DNA of 64,000 nt from a virus. The notes beneath the pieces were generated by a model, which ran no database searches, was not told the DNA's origin, and saw only the letters and a program-made list of their open reading frames with translations. Positions 27,610 through 37,016 of the stretch are shown in pieces. The DNA lies in the IMG/VR virus record IMGVR_UViG_3300020442_002030, positions 1 through 64,000 of that record. One strand, 5' to 3'. The translations under genes and the position numbers were made by a program. Every line of letters begins with the position of its first letter. The first letter of the stretch is position 1.

Positions 27610-28295
27610 TGAAGAAATTATATACATATGGTTGTTCTTTTACGCAAGGAATGTGGGAATATGATAATTCACAAACTGGCGAAGGTGAAGTTCAGCTTGG
27701 TAAAAAACGAATACCTTTTGAATATGGAACTCAAGAAAATTGGGGAACTCAATTAGCAAAAGATTTAAATTTAGAATATATCAATGTTGGACTTGAAGGT
27801 AGTGGTCCACTATATTCTATTAGTCAAGTTCAAAAAGATTTAGCTAAGTATGAAAAAGATGATTTGGTGATATTACAACTTAGTTATGCTGATAGAAAGT
27901 TTTCACATTTAATTCACATAAATCCACCACATTCACAAGCGGAACATAGAAATATTATAGAAAGAACAGCAGAGTGGATTAAGAAAGAAAAAACACACGA
28001 ATTAGAAAATGATTATATTTGTGGTATAATTAATGCATTAAATGGTATGGGTGTAAATTTTTATTTTTGGATAACACAAGAAATACCTGAACAATGGAAT
28101 TTTGTAAATAAGTATGATAAGCATAGATTGATATTTGATGGCAACGATACATATGTACAATGGATGCATAGTAGGGGTTCGAAGATGATGTATTATGATT
28201 GGTCGGTCAATCCCCTAAATCCAGTAGATATCCATCAAAACATAATTGGTCATACCGCTCAAAAAGAGATATTTAAAAGGCAAATACAAATATGA
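27609..28295 (+). CDS. SGNH/GDSL-like hydrolase or acyltransferase, member 2
   Basis: A 228-residue SGNH-fold protein: LYTYGCSFTQGMWEYD (nucleophile Ser10), a GLEGSGPLYSI oxyanion region, and PVDIHQNIIGHTAQKEI as the Asp-x-His block. Compared with members 1, 3 and 4 the asparagine of the third block is not obvious. It starts one base before the recombination protein's stop ends and overlaps the dehydratase gene by 4 bases. The link to nucleotide-sugar genes downstream suggests a sugar acyl ester as substrate. Confidence 0.65.
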   Translation: MKKLYTYGCSFTQGMWEYDNSQTGEGEVQLGKKRIPFEYGTQENWGTQLAKDLNLEYINVGLEGSGPLYSISQVQKDLAKYEKDDLVILQLSYADRKFSHLIHINPPHSQAEHRNIIERTAEWIKKEKTHELENDYICGIINALNGMGVNFYFWITQEIPEQWNFVNKYDKHRLIFDGNDTYVQWMHSRGSKMMYYDWSVNPLNPVDIHQNIIGHTAQKEIFKRQIQI

Positions 28296-29173
28296 GTATA
28301 AGAGTAATTGTAACTGGTGGAGCAGGATTTATTGGTTCTTCGTTTGCTAACTTATGTGTTAGTAAAGGATTAGATGTTTTGGTAGTAGATAAACTAACAT
28401 ATGCTTCTAATGTTGATGTTATCCCTAATATACCAATTTTAAAAAAAGATATATGTGATGTTACCGAAGAAGATTTAGGTGAGTATGATTTCTTAGTAAA
28501 CTTTGCAGCTGAATCACACGTTGATAACTCAATCAAAGATGGTAAACCTTTTGTAAAAACAAATATAGAAGGAACATATAATCTTTTAGAATTAGCTAGA
28601 AAAAATCCAAAGTTACAAAAATTTGTACAAATCAGTACCGATGAGGTTTATGGTGATTTAGATTTATTAGATATTGATGCATCGTTTGAACAAAACTTTT
28701 TATATCCATCATCTTACTACTCAGCAACAAAAGCATCGGCTGATATGTTAGTTTATAGTTGTGGACATACGTTTGGATTACCTTATGTTATAACTCGTAC
28801 TTGTAACAACTTTGGTATTAACCAACATAGTGAAAAGTTTATCCCCACAATCATGCGTTCTATAAAGGAGGATAAACCAATACCTGTATATGGTGATGGT
28901 AAACAAATTAGAGAATGGATATGGGTTGAGGATAATGTTAAAGAAATCTTAAAACTAATGTTGTACAAAGAAGGTACTTATAATATCGGTAGTGGTGATA
29001 CTTTACAAAATATAGATATTGTAGCTCACATAGCATTTCTTTTAGGTAAAGCACCAAAGTATGAATTTGTAGAAGATAGAAAAGGACACGATAGGAGATA
29101 TACATTAGATACAGATTTTGAAAAACCAAAAATAACAAAAACATTATTTCAATATTTGAAGGAACAATTATGA
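28292..29173 (+). CDS. rmlB: dTDP-glucose 4,6-dehydratase-like SDR enzyme (RmlB type)
   Basis: A 293-residue extended SDR. The nucleotide-binding motif is VTGGAGFIGSSF, the catalytic acid pair is in QISTDEVYGD, and the YxxxK is in SYYSATKASAD. Further RmlB hallmarks are HSEKFIPTIMRSI, VYGDGKQIREWIWVEDN and DRKGHDRRYTLD. RmlB converts dTDP-glucose to the 4-keto-6-deoxy intermediate that feeds deoxysugar pathways. It is a little shorter than bacterial RmlB (about 350). It could act on another NDP-sugar, but the motif set points to RmlB. An RmlC-like epimerase is at 44107. Confidence 0.85.
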   Translation: MSIRVIVTGGAGFIGSSFANLCVSKGLDVLVVDKLTYASNVDVIPNIPILKKDICDVTEEDLGEYDFLVNFAAESHVDNSIKDGKPFVKTNIEGTYNLLELARKNPKLQKFVQISTDEVYGDLDLLDIDASFEQNFLYPSSYYSATKASADMLVYSCGHTFGLPYVITRTCNNFGINQHSEKFIPTIMRSIKEDKPIPVYGDGKQIREWIWVEDNVKEILKLMLYKEGTYNIGSGDTLQNIDIVAHIAFLLGKAPKYEFVEDRKGHDRRYTLDTDFEKPKITKTLFQYLKEQL

Positions 29174-30003
29174 TAGGAATTATAGGACAAGGATTTGTTG
29201 GTAACGCTGTTTATCAAAAGTTTAAAAATTATTTTGATGTTTTAACTTATGATTTAGATGAATCAAAATCTAATTCTACAAAAGAAGATTTACTTTTTAA
29301 ATGTAATACTATATTTTTATGTTTACCAACTCCGATGAATACTGATGGTAGTTGTAATGTTGATATCTTACAAAGAGAATTAGAAAACATAGATTTAATT
29401 ACCGATAATCAAGAAATAAAAAAAACTATAGTGGTAAAATCTACAGTATCGCCAGGTACAACAAATAAATGGAATTCATCATATGAATCATTGGATATAG
29501 TATTCAATCCTGAATTTCTTACTGAAGCAAATGCGGTAGAAGATTTTAACAATCAAAATAGAATTATATTAGGAGGACCAAGACCAGCTACTACAGAATT
29601 AAGAAGAATGTATTCTAAGGTATTTCCAAAAGCACATATAATTAAAACGGATTCTACTCATGCTGAAATGGTAAAGTATTTAACAAATTCATTTTTAGCA
29701 ACAAAAGTATCCTTCGCTAATGAAATTTATCAGATATGTGATAAATTAAATATTGATTACGATAAAGTAGTTGAATATGCTACCTTAGATGATAGATTAG
29801 GTAAATCACATTGGAATGTACCAGGACCTGATGGTGATTTTGGGTTTGGTGGACATTGTTTACCTAAAGATTTATCAGCATTGATTTATTTAGCTATGAA
29901 TTTACATACTGAAACTAATGTTCTTAATGCCGTTGAGGAAACAAACGATGTGGTTAGGAAGAATAGAGATTGGGAGAATATGAAAGGTAGAGCAGTTGTT
30001 TAA
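29170..30003 (+). CDS. UDP-glucose/GDP-mannose dehydrogenase-like protein, C-terminally short
   Basis: A 277-residue protein of the nucleotide-sugar dehydrogenase family. N-terminal NAD motif GIIGQGFVGNAV, FLCLPTPMNTDGSCNVD, KSTVSPGTT, FNPEFLTEANAVEDF, and the catalytic-cysteine motif GFGGHCLPKD near residue 226. Family members are usually 390-450 residues; this one stops ~40 residues after the catalytic Cys, so the C-terminal UDP-binding domain is absent. It may need a partner or use a different substrate. It overlaps rmlB (ATGA) and is the last gene before the tail-fibre promoter. Confidence 0.8.
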   Translation: MIGIIGQGFVGNAVYQKFKNYFDVLTYDLDESKSNSTKEDLLFKCNTIFLCLPTPMNTDGSCNVDILQRELENIDLITDNQEIKKTIVVKSTVSPGTTNKWNSSYESLDIVFNPEFLTEANAVEDFNNQNRIILGGPRPATTELRRMYSKVFPKAHIIKTDSTHAEMVKYLTNSFLATKVSFANEIYQICDKLNIDYDKVVEYATLDDRLGKSHWNVPGPDGDFGFGGHCLPKDLSALIYLAMNLHTETNVLNAVEETNDVVRKNRDWENMKGRAVV

Positions 30004-30018
30004 CAATTCTACTTTTAC

Positions 30019-30027
30019 ATATTTATA
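30019..30027 (+). promoter_or_regulatory. Late-promoter-like motif ATATTTATA, almost touching the start codon
   Basis: Perfect nine-base core, but only three bases separate it from the ATG at 30031; the other copies are 16-36 bases away. If the core is a -10/-7 element, transcription would begin at about the A of the ATG. Confidence 0.6.
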
Positions 30028-30030
30028 TGT

Positions 30031-33000
30031 ATGGCAGTATTAAAAAAATATTCACCCTTACAGAATATACGAAACTATAAGGTCTTTATTGAAGATGGGG
30101 ATATGGATTCCGCATACTTCAATGTAACTGAATTAGAAAAAACTCTTACTGGTGGTAAGAATGCATTTCTTTTTGAGGGTAGTCCATTTCTTAGAAAGGG
30201 TTCTAAAGTTAGATTCGAAGCATTAGATGTAGAGGGTAATACTCTTTATATTGAGCCAGGTGTACAATCAGGAAAAACATTTAAAGATGGTACATCAATT
30301 GTTATGGCTATTCATATTTATGATGATACTCCGATTGGTATAGGTTCATTACAAATAGCAGCTGAATTAGAAACTTATATAGATGAAAGAGGTATAGAAA
30401 GAAAAGTACCTGAAGAATTCAGAGGAAGGCCAAATATTAGATGGACTCAAACATTTAAAATAAATCCTAAACTTCCAAATAAAACTCAAGTAAGATTTTT
30501 TAAAAGACCAACATTTTCTGTTACTGAAATAGAAAAACCTCTATTGGTAAAAACAGAAATGACATTGAACAAATCAGGTTCAGTTATTGGTATACCTGAA
30601 GTGCCAGATACGGGTTCTGATTTTTCTACTTGGACTGCTCCATCACAATATAGAATAAAATTAGAAGAAGGAAATAAGTTTACTCAATCAATGGAAGAGA
30701 ACACAACTCTTCAAATTCCTTCTTTGGGATACTCATCATCGGTATTGGAAGTTGTTAACGCAGATGAGATGTTGGTTAGAAAACCTTATCTTATTAATAA
30801 TATAGTACACGAATTCCAACCAGTATCTTATTCACTACAATTCGAATCTGTAGAAGATGCAGTTGTAACTGGTTCAAATGTTACTGCATCATACGCTGAG
30901 ATAAGATTAGAAAATCTAAAAACATTTACTGGTGATGTAGCAAGAATAAAAATATTTAGGAAATCAAGAAATGATTTAGGAGATTTCCAAGTTGTACAAG
31001 AAAATAAATTAGATGCAACTGAGCTACTAAGAGATTTTTCAGTAAATGATAGAACTGTAATTAATTATGGTAAACTAAGAAGGGAAAATATAGTATCAGA
31101 AGAAGGTGATGTTTACTATACAACATCATCGGGTGTAGAAATACACAATGATAAATTAATTAACTCATTAGAAGTAAAAGGAAATCATTCTGTAGAATCA
31201 GCTGGTACTATTGGTGAGTTTGAAATAGTAAGTGGTTCTGAGTATTCATTCAAATATAATGCTAGATACTCTGGTTCAGGAGAATCGGTAAATACAGATA
31301 CGCTTAGATTCCTAATTGTAACATCATCTAATAATAGTGGTAATCCTACAGTAACTTCTCAATCTATAGATTTACTTAGTGGTTCTATTGATAGAAACTC
31401 AGCTGGATTAGGTAATATCCAAAGAATACAAAAAAACTTTTTTGCAGAAACAACTGGTAAATGTCAAATTAGAGTAGAAGCAAATACAGCCGCATCAACA
31501 GGTAGATTTTTATTTAGTAGATTATCTCTAAAGAATGCTGAAGAATCTTCATATTCACCTGATGAATATACTGCGATTGTAGATATTCCAAGAAAGAATC
31601 CAACAGAACAATTTGATTTTAGAGTAGAGTTTTATGATATTAATAACAACTTTATTCCAATCAAAGTAGAACAAAGTGTACCATTTACAAAGGGTAATCA
31701 AGCAATAGGATTAGAAGCATCGATTAACGTAAAGAATAGTGGTATAGCAGATGCTGGTGATATCTTAAATGTTCAAGGTGGAGTGGTACAGATAGCTAGT
31801 ACAAATATTCAATCATCAACTATTGCAGGGTTAGGAGACCCAACAAACTTTTCAACTGAGTTAGCAGCTGCTACATCATCCTTAAAAATACAAACAACAA
31901 ATCTACAGATTGCTACCGCATCATTAGGAGCAGATATTACTTCATCTTTAGCTGCTGGAGCAGTATCAGCATCTAATGCAGCTCAATCAGCATCGTTAGC
32001 AGAAGATAAAGCTGATACCGCAATTGTTGGAAATCAAAATGCAGTATTGAGTGGTTCAGCAGCTGCTTCAACTGCTCAATCAAATGCTGAAACTTTTGCT
32101 ACTACGGCAGCAAACAATGCAACTCTTAGTGGTTCATTATCAGCATCGATAGCTATTACTGGAAATGAAAATGCAGTATTGAGTGGTTCAGCATTTGCTA
32201 CCATAACTGGAGATAATTCTGTACTTAGTGGTTCAGCATTCGCATCAGATGCGGTAACAAGTGGTTCGGAGTTTGCAGCTAATGCAGCTCTATCAGCATC
32301 AGCTAGTGGTTCAGTAGACCCATCTACTGGATTAATTACAAAAGCAGTTGCACCATCGAGTGATGGTTTATATTTAGGTGCATCCAATTTAGGATTTTAT
32401 GAAAGTGGTCAATGGAGAACCTATATGGATGATGATGGACAATTTTTCCTAACTGGTAGTAACAATAATAACTATTTAAGGTGGAATGGTACAACATTAG
32501 AAATTGGTGGTTCTATTGTATTAACAAATGGTTCACCTGGTGTTGATTTAACACCACTTAATGATTTTACTTCATCACAAGATAGTATAAACTCCAACTT
32601 AAACTCTGAAACATCTTCAATAAATTCTTCACTTGGAAATATAAACGCTGCAACATCATCTTACTTAGGTACTTCTACTCAATTCGATTTTGGTGGAAAT
32701 GGATTTACATTAGACCCAGTATCAATAAATGGAGCCGGATTATATTTGGGTTCTGATAAATTAGGATACTATAATAATTCTGAGTGGAAAACCTATATGG
32801 ATAATAGTGGACAATTTTTCTTAGGTGGTACAAGCGGTAATTTAACTTGGGATGGTACTAACTTATTGATAAATGGTACTGTAACAGCAAGTGCTGGATA
32901 CATAGGAACACCAACAGATGGATTCAATATTAATTCAGATTATATCGGTAATGGTAAATCTTCATTAACAGATTCGAATGATGGGGTATATATTGGAACT

Positions 33001-34344
33001 GATGGTATAGCATTAGGGGCAAGTAGTGTATTTAAAGTTACAGATAGTGGAAACATAACGGCAACAAATGCTAGTATAACAGGTTCTATTAATGCAGGAA
33101 ATGGTCAAATAGCTGGTTGGAATTTGGATGGTAATAAATTAGTTTCCAACAATGAATCAATGAGTTTAGATTCAGCAAACGAAAAAATTACGATTACCGA
33201 TAGATTAACAATACGAACAGGTGGATTATCTTCAACATCAGCAGGTTCGGTAAGTGTTACATCGCCAGCTCATACATTTAACTCCCAAACATTTAGTTCA
33301 CCAGCTGCATTTGATACAACAGAAAATGCTGATTCAAATGGTAGTGGAACAGTATCATTTACTTCAACAGGAACTTATAGTGTAACACTTACAAATCAAT
33401 TTGATGCTTCAAATACGTTTAGTGTAAGTAATGGATGGAGTGGTATGTTCCAATATAAAACTGTATTACAATTTAGAACAGCAGGTAGTGGTGGTGGTTC
33501 ATTGATAGGTGAGATAATTTTAGCTCAACAACAAGATTTTCCACCTGCTACTGGTGGTTCATATAATAAAGATTTAGATACATACACTTCTCAGCAATAT
33601 TTAAATATGACCCAAACAGGCACAATATATCTTTGGGTAGTTGAGAAGTATTTTTATCAACCTGCTGATACTTCTATTACTATAACAAAAAACTCATATA
33701 CAAAATCTACAGTAAGTGGAATTTCATTTGCAAAACAAAATACATTTTCAGAAGTTACTGAGTATGGATTTTTAGCAGCTAGAAGTGCTACAAACTTTGT
33801 TAAGTTAACCACATTAGAAAATCAAGTATTACAAGCTGAAGGTGAATCGATACTTAATGGAACAGTTAGAGTAGAAGATGATAACCAATATGATTTAGGA
33901 GACCCAAGTAATAGATGGGATGATGTATATGCAACCAATGCTACAATTCAAACATCTGATAGAAATGATAAAACTCACATTAGTGGTTCTGATTTAGGAT
34001 TAGATTTTATAAATGATTTAAGACCTGTAAAGTATAAATGGATTAGTGGAAGTAGATATCATTATGGATTAGTTGCTCAAGAAGTATCAGAATCGCTTCA
34101 ATCCTCTTCAATACATACTGATGATTTTGCAGGATATATTGAAAACGAAATATGGGAAAGTGGTAGTCACGAATGGACAATCGATTCAATAAATGAATAC
34201 GGATGGGATACTGGAAGTTTTACATATAGTAGACAATCATTAGGATTGAGATATTCAGAAATGATTTCACCAATGATTAAAGCAATCCAAGAGTTATCAG
34301 CAAAGGTGGTACAACTAGAAAATCAAATAAGCGGTTCTGAGTGA
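30031..34344 (+). CDS. Tail fibre with C-terminal intramolecular chaperone (peptidase S74)
   Basis: A 1437-residue fibre. Residues 1-~600 are beta-rich adhesin-like domains. Residues ~610-770 are Ala/Ser-rich with repeated NAVLSGSAF-like units, probably a trimeric coil. Residues ~775-960 hold two related repeats (GLYLGASNLGFYESGQWRTY and GLYLGSDKLGYYNNSEWKTY). The end is a chaperone-of-endosialidase domain with S1309-D-R-N-D-K and LRPVKYKWISGSRYHYGLVA. That domain helps the trimer fold, then cuts itself off before the Ser. It has its own promoter-like motif with an unusually close start, and is the probable receptor-binding fibre. Confidence 0.85.
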   Translation: MAVLKKYSPLQNIRNYKVFIEDGDMDSAYFNVTELEKTLTGGKNAFLFEGSPFLRKGSKVRFEALDVEGNTLYIEPGVQSGKTFKDGTSIVMAIHIYDDTPIGIGSLQIAAELETYIDERGIERKVPEEFRGRPNIRWTQTFKINPKLPNKTQVRFFKRPTFSVTEIEKPLLVKTEMTLNKSGSVIGIPEVPDTGSDFSTWTAPSQYRIKLEEGNKFTQSMEENTTLQIPSLGYSSSVLEVVNADEMLVRKPYLINNIVHEFQPVSYSLQFESVEDAVVTGSNVTASYAEIRLENLKTFTGDVARIKIFRKSRNDLGDFQVVQENKLDATELLRDFSVNDRTVINYGKLRRENIVSEEGDVYYTTSSGVEIHNDKLINSLEVKGNHSVESAGTIGEFEIVSGSEYSFKYNARYSGSGESVNTDTLRFLIVTSSNNSGNPTVTSQSIDLLSGSIDRNSAGLGNIQRIQKNFFAETTGKCQIRVEANTAASTGRFLFSRLSLKNAEESSYSPDEYTAIVDIPRKNPTEQFDFRVEFYDINNNFIPIKVEQSVPFTKGNQAIGLEASINVKNSGIADAGDILNVQGGVVQIASTNIQSSTIAGLGDPTNFSTELAAATSSLKIQTTNLQIATASLGADITSSLAAGAVSASNAAQSASLAEDKADTAIVGNQNAVLSGSAAASTAQSNAETFATTAANNATLSGSLSASIAITGNENAVLSGSAFATITGDNSVLSGSAFASDAVTSGSEFAANAALSASASGSVDPSTGLITKAVAPSSDGLYLGASNLGFYESGQWRTYMDDDGQFFLTGSNNNNYLRWNGTTLEIGGSIVLTNGSPGVDLTPLNDFTSSQDSINSNLNSETSSINSSLGNINAATSSYLGTSTQFDFGGNGFTLDPVSINGAGLYLGSDKLGYYNNSEWKTYMDNSGQFFLGGTSGNLTWDGTNLLINGTVTASAGYIGTPTDGFNINSDYIGNGKSSLTDSNDGVYIGTDGIALGASSVFKVTDSGNITATNASITGSINAGNGQIAGWNLDGNKLVSNNESMSLDSANEKITITDRLTIRTGGLSSTSAGSVSVTSPAHTFNSQTFSSPAAFDTTENADSNGSGTVSFTSTGTYSVTLTNQFDASNTFSVSNGWSGMFQYKTVLQFRTAGSGGGSLIGEIILAQQQDFPPATGGSYNKDLDTYTSQQYLNMTQTGTIYLWVVEKYFYQPADTSITITKNSYTKSTVSGISFAKQNTFSEVTEYGFLAARSATNFVKLTTLENQVLQAEGESILNGTVRVEDDNQYDLGDPSNRWDDVYATNATIQTSDRNDKTHISGSDLGLDFINDLRPVKYKWISGSRYHYGLVAQEVSESLQSSSIHTDDFAGYIENEIWESGSHEWTIDSINEYGWDTGSFTYSRQSLGLRYSEMISPMIKAIQELSAKVVQLENQISGSE

Positions 34345-35327
34345 AATTATTAGTAACAACTGGTTTCGGAAATATCATACAAGGTGGAGCTGATGTATGG
34401 ACAAATCATTTTATTGATTTAGTACTTCCACAACTTTCAGATGATTATTTTATCTTTGTAGATGGTAGAAAACCTGTTGGATTTGAAACATCTTTAACAA
34501 ATTATCATTTTCATTACGATAATCCTAAAAAATCAGAACAACTTTTAGAAGATTGTGAAGAAATCCACTTCTTACATGCGAATTATCACAAAAGAGAACA
34601 TCTTTGGAAACATAAAGATAAATGGGGTAATATATTTGTACATGCATATTTACCCGATATGTTAAAGTATGGTGATTCTACAAAACAATTTCAAACTAAC
34701 ATAGATACTAAAGCAGTTGATGATTTGATGAAGTATTGTAAACAAAGAATTTGGATAGGATTAACAGATTCACAATTATTTACAGATTATCCTGATAATA
34801 CCATAACAATTCCAAACTTTTATGAATTTAAAGAAGATTTGTTATTAGAAAAATTATCAGATTCTAAAATTGGATTTACTTCTCGTATTGAATCTCGTAA
34901 AAATGTTCATTATTTGGATAATCATAGAGGATTTGTTTTAAGTGGCAAATACGATTGGAAAAATATAGTAGAAACAAATCAGTATAACTTTAGTGGTATA
35001 AAATTTTATCAATGGGACTCTGAGATATTAGATTTATTTATGTGTAAAGATTGGAGTATCTCACATTCTTGCCACACCAATGAACCTTTTGGATATTCAA
35101 TCTTTCAAGCCGTTGATTATGGAAAACTTCCGATACTACATTCCGATTGGGGAGATGTAGATTACAAATATAGAGCATCATCAAAAGAAGAGTTTGATTC
35201 TATGGTAGAAATCATATGTAGAGATTCTTACGCAGAACTATTAGAAAATTGGATGAGATTATCTGAATGGATGCTTAAATACTCCAATAAATGGAAGTGG
35301 AGAGATGAGATAAAAAATCTATTTTAA
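34341..35327 (+). CDS. GT-B-type glycosyltransferase
   Basis: A 328-residue protein starting on GTG within a GTGA overlap with the fibre stop. The N-terminal GNIIQGGADVWTNHF matches the Gly-rich donor/acceptor loop of GT4-like enzymes. Residues ~175-190 have GFTSRIESRKNVHYLD, and near 240-265 NEPFGYSIFQAVDYGKLPIL corresponds to the E-x-F-G-x-x-x-x-E/Q region. The second Glu of the usual E-x7-E is replaced by Gln. Its coupling to the tail-fibre gene suggests it could modify the fibre itself, or merely opens the sugar cassette. Confidence 0.75.
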   Translation: MKLLVTTGFGNIIQGGADVWTNHFIDLVLPQLSDDYFIFVDGRKPVGFETSLTNYHFHYDNPKKSEQLLEDCEEIHFLHANYHKREHLWKHKDKWGNIFVHAYLPDMLKYGDSTKQFQTNIDTKAVDDLMKYCKQRIWIGLTDSQLFTDYPDNTITIPNFYEFKEDLLLEKLSDSKIGFTSRIESRKNVHYLDNHRGFVLSGKYDWKNIVETNQYNFSGIKFYQWDSEILDLFMCKDWSISHSCHTNEPFGYSIFQAVDYGKLPILHSDWGDVDYKYRASSKEEFDSMVEIICRDSYAELLENWMRLSEWMLKYSNKWKWRDEIKNLF

Positions 35328-35352
35328 TTTTTTCCGTTTTCTATATTTTTAT

Positions 35353-35361
35353 ATATTTATA
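35353..35361 (+). promoter_or_regulatory. Late-promoter-like motif ATATTTATA
   Basis: Core within TATATTTATA at 35352-35361 in the 57-base gap after the GT-B gene, 23 bases before the ATG at 35385. It appears to serve the whole 35385-52217 cassette, in which no further copy was seen. Confidence 0.65.
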
Positions 35362-35384
35362 TACAACACCATAATCTAAACCAA

Positions 35385-36164
35385 ATGTCTTTACTTAATT
35401 TAGGTTTAATAGAAAAATACATATCAAACAATCAAGTCAAAAAAAGGGATACGAATGGTAAACCTTTTACTGATATTGTACCTGTTCCATATAGATGGAC
35501 ACATGGAGCAACTGATTTACATTTAGGTGATGGTATGATTATATATTCTACCATACAAATGATGAGAGCAAAGGTATGTGTATGTTTAGGAAGTGGTGGT
35601 GGATTTATTCCTCGTATAATGACACAAGCGAGAGTAGATTTGCATGACCAAAAAATATTTACAGGTCTAAAACAGATGGAGTGGGGTGATTGTGGTACTA
35701 CATTCGTAGTTGATGCAGATAACGGAGTAGGAGGGTTTACTGATTGGACGGATAAACGTTCATTCTTTAGAAAAAACTTCGATTGTAGAGTTATCTTAGA
35801 TACCACCGAAAACGCATTTTATAACTTCTTTGTTAAGGAAGATATAAAGATAGATTACCTACACATAGATGCGGGTCATTCGTATGATGATGTTAAAAAT
35901 GATTTTACTCTTTACTCAAGTATCTTATCGGATTATGGTGTAATTTCAATCCACGATACAGATGAATCTTTTGAAAAAGAACTCATCGTAACAGAAGATG
36001 TAAAAGAAAAAAACCATCATGCTCCATTTGATGGACCTAATAAACTCATAAAAGAACTAAAAGAAAGTAACGAATGGGAACTTTTCAATTTCTTCAACAA
36101 CGGAGTGATGAAAGAAAAACCATCTACAACTGGGTTGACACTGATACAAAGATGCAGGATTTAA
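35385..36164 (+). CDS. SAM-dependent methyltransferase-like protein
   Basis: A 259-residue Rossmann-type protein. VCVCLGSGGGFIPRI supplies motif I; the internal CRVILDTTENAFYNFF and IDYLHIDAGHSYDDVKNDF (D-x-G-H) with YGVISIHDTD match the Methyltransf_24 pattern. The protein at 19952 has the same D/S-H and V-D-D/H-D features, so the two are probably distant relatives. It opens the sugar cassette behind its own promoter-like motif. Substrate unknown; sugar methylation is inferred from context. Confidence 0.65.
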   Translation: MSLLNLGLIEKYISNNQVKKRDTNGKPFTDIVPVPYRWTHGATDLHLGDGMIIYSTIQMMRAKVCVCLGSGGGFIPRIMTQARVDLHDQKIFTGLKQMEWGDCGTTFVVDADNGVGGFTDWTDKRSFFRKNFDCRVILDTTENAFYNFFVKEDIKIDYLHIDAGHSYDDVKNDFTLYSSILSDYGVISIHDTDESFEKELIVTEDVKEKNHHAPFDGPNKLIKELKESNEWELFNFFNNGVMKEKPSTTGLTLIQRCRI

Positions 36165-37012
36165 ACTTAGTAACTGTAGTTGGACATAACATCACTATGT
36201 TACCACATATGTTGGAATACTATCAGCAATTTGTGGAGAAAAAAAATATCTTTATCGTAGTTTATCGACAAGATGAAAACGATGGGATATTAGAACAAAT
36301 TGAAAACTTGGGATTGACTCCTTACAAAGTAGTAACCGAACCAAAGTTTCATTGGGAAAAAGTAACTGAACTTTATAATGAAGTAAAGATGACTAAACCA
36401 AACGATTGGTGGATTGTATCGGATGATGATGAAATTCAGATTTATCCAAAACCAATTGAAGAAATGATTGATGAATGTGAAGTAAAAGGATGGGAGTTTA
36501 TCACAGGTGGATTCTTGGATAGGATTGGAGAGGATGGGAGTTTTCCCATCGTAGATAGCGAAACTAATATATGGGAAGTATTTCCATATAGTGGTTTTTT
36601 TAGGTATCCACTTAGTGGAGCTTGTCCAAACAAAGTGTGTGTAATGAAAGGAAAGATTCAAATAACAAACGGACAGCATTATGCACACATTGATGGAAAA
36701 GATGTGTGGGGTAAAGAGGGTGTAGAACATCCACTTAGATATCCACCAGGTAGAGGTGAAGGATTTATACAAGTTCATCACTTCAAATGGGATTCAACTG
36801 TTTTAGAACGATTAAAAGAAGTTTCAGAAACAGAAGAAGATTACACTTTTTGGAAAGAATACAAAAAGATGTACAAAGCAATCGAAGTTTTCGATTGGAA
36901 AATTGATATTAATAATCCGTTATTCGGTTTAGTTAGAAATATACCGATTCAAAATGAACATTGGGATTATCAGTATTGGAATAGATTAACAAAAGGAATA
37001 TTAAAAATTTAA
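36152..37012 (+). CDS. GT-A-type glycosyltransferase-like protein
   Basis: A 286-residue protein. The ATG at 36152 gives a 13-base overlap with the upstream stop and is preferred to 36074, which would overlap by 91 bases. After VTVVGHNITMLPHMLEYY comes IFIVVYRQDENDGI, a Rossmann-like start, then WWIVSDDDEIQIYP, where the D-D-D/E cluster suits metal and sugar-nucleotide binding in GT-A enzymes. Later GWEFITGGFLDRIGEDG and an aromatic C-terminal half. Similar to the GT2-like family often found in phage and bacterial glycan clusters. Confidence 0.6.
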   Translation: MQDLNLVTVVGHNITMLPHMLEYYQQFVEKKNIFIVVYRQDENDGILEQIENLGLTPYKVVTEPKFHWEKVTELYNEVKMTKPNDWWIVSDDDEIQIYPKPIEEMIDECEVKGWEFITGGFLDRIGEDGSFPIVDSETNIWEVFPYSGFFRYPLSGACPNKVCVMKGKIQITNGQHYAHIDGKDVWGKEGVEHPLRYPPGRGEGFIQVHHFKWDSTVLERLKEVSETEEDYTFWKEYKKMYKAIEVFDWKIDINNPLFGLVRNIPIQNEHWDYQYWNRLTKGILKI

Positions 37013-37016
37013 AATT

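Noticed and set aside
36074-36151. Upstream ATG for the GT-A-like gene
   Set aside because: It would overlap the methyltransferase gene by 91 bases; ATG 36152 gives the usual short overlap and starts just before the first core strand.
36290-36781. A 163-codon open frame on the minus strand
   Set aside because: It lies wholly inside the GT-A-like gene, reads as low-complexity Phe/Ile/Tyr-rich text typical of antisense AT-rich DNA, and nothing supports minus-strand genes in this window.
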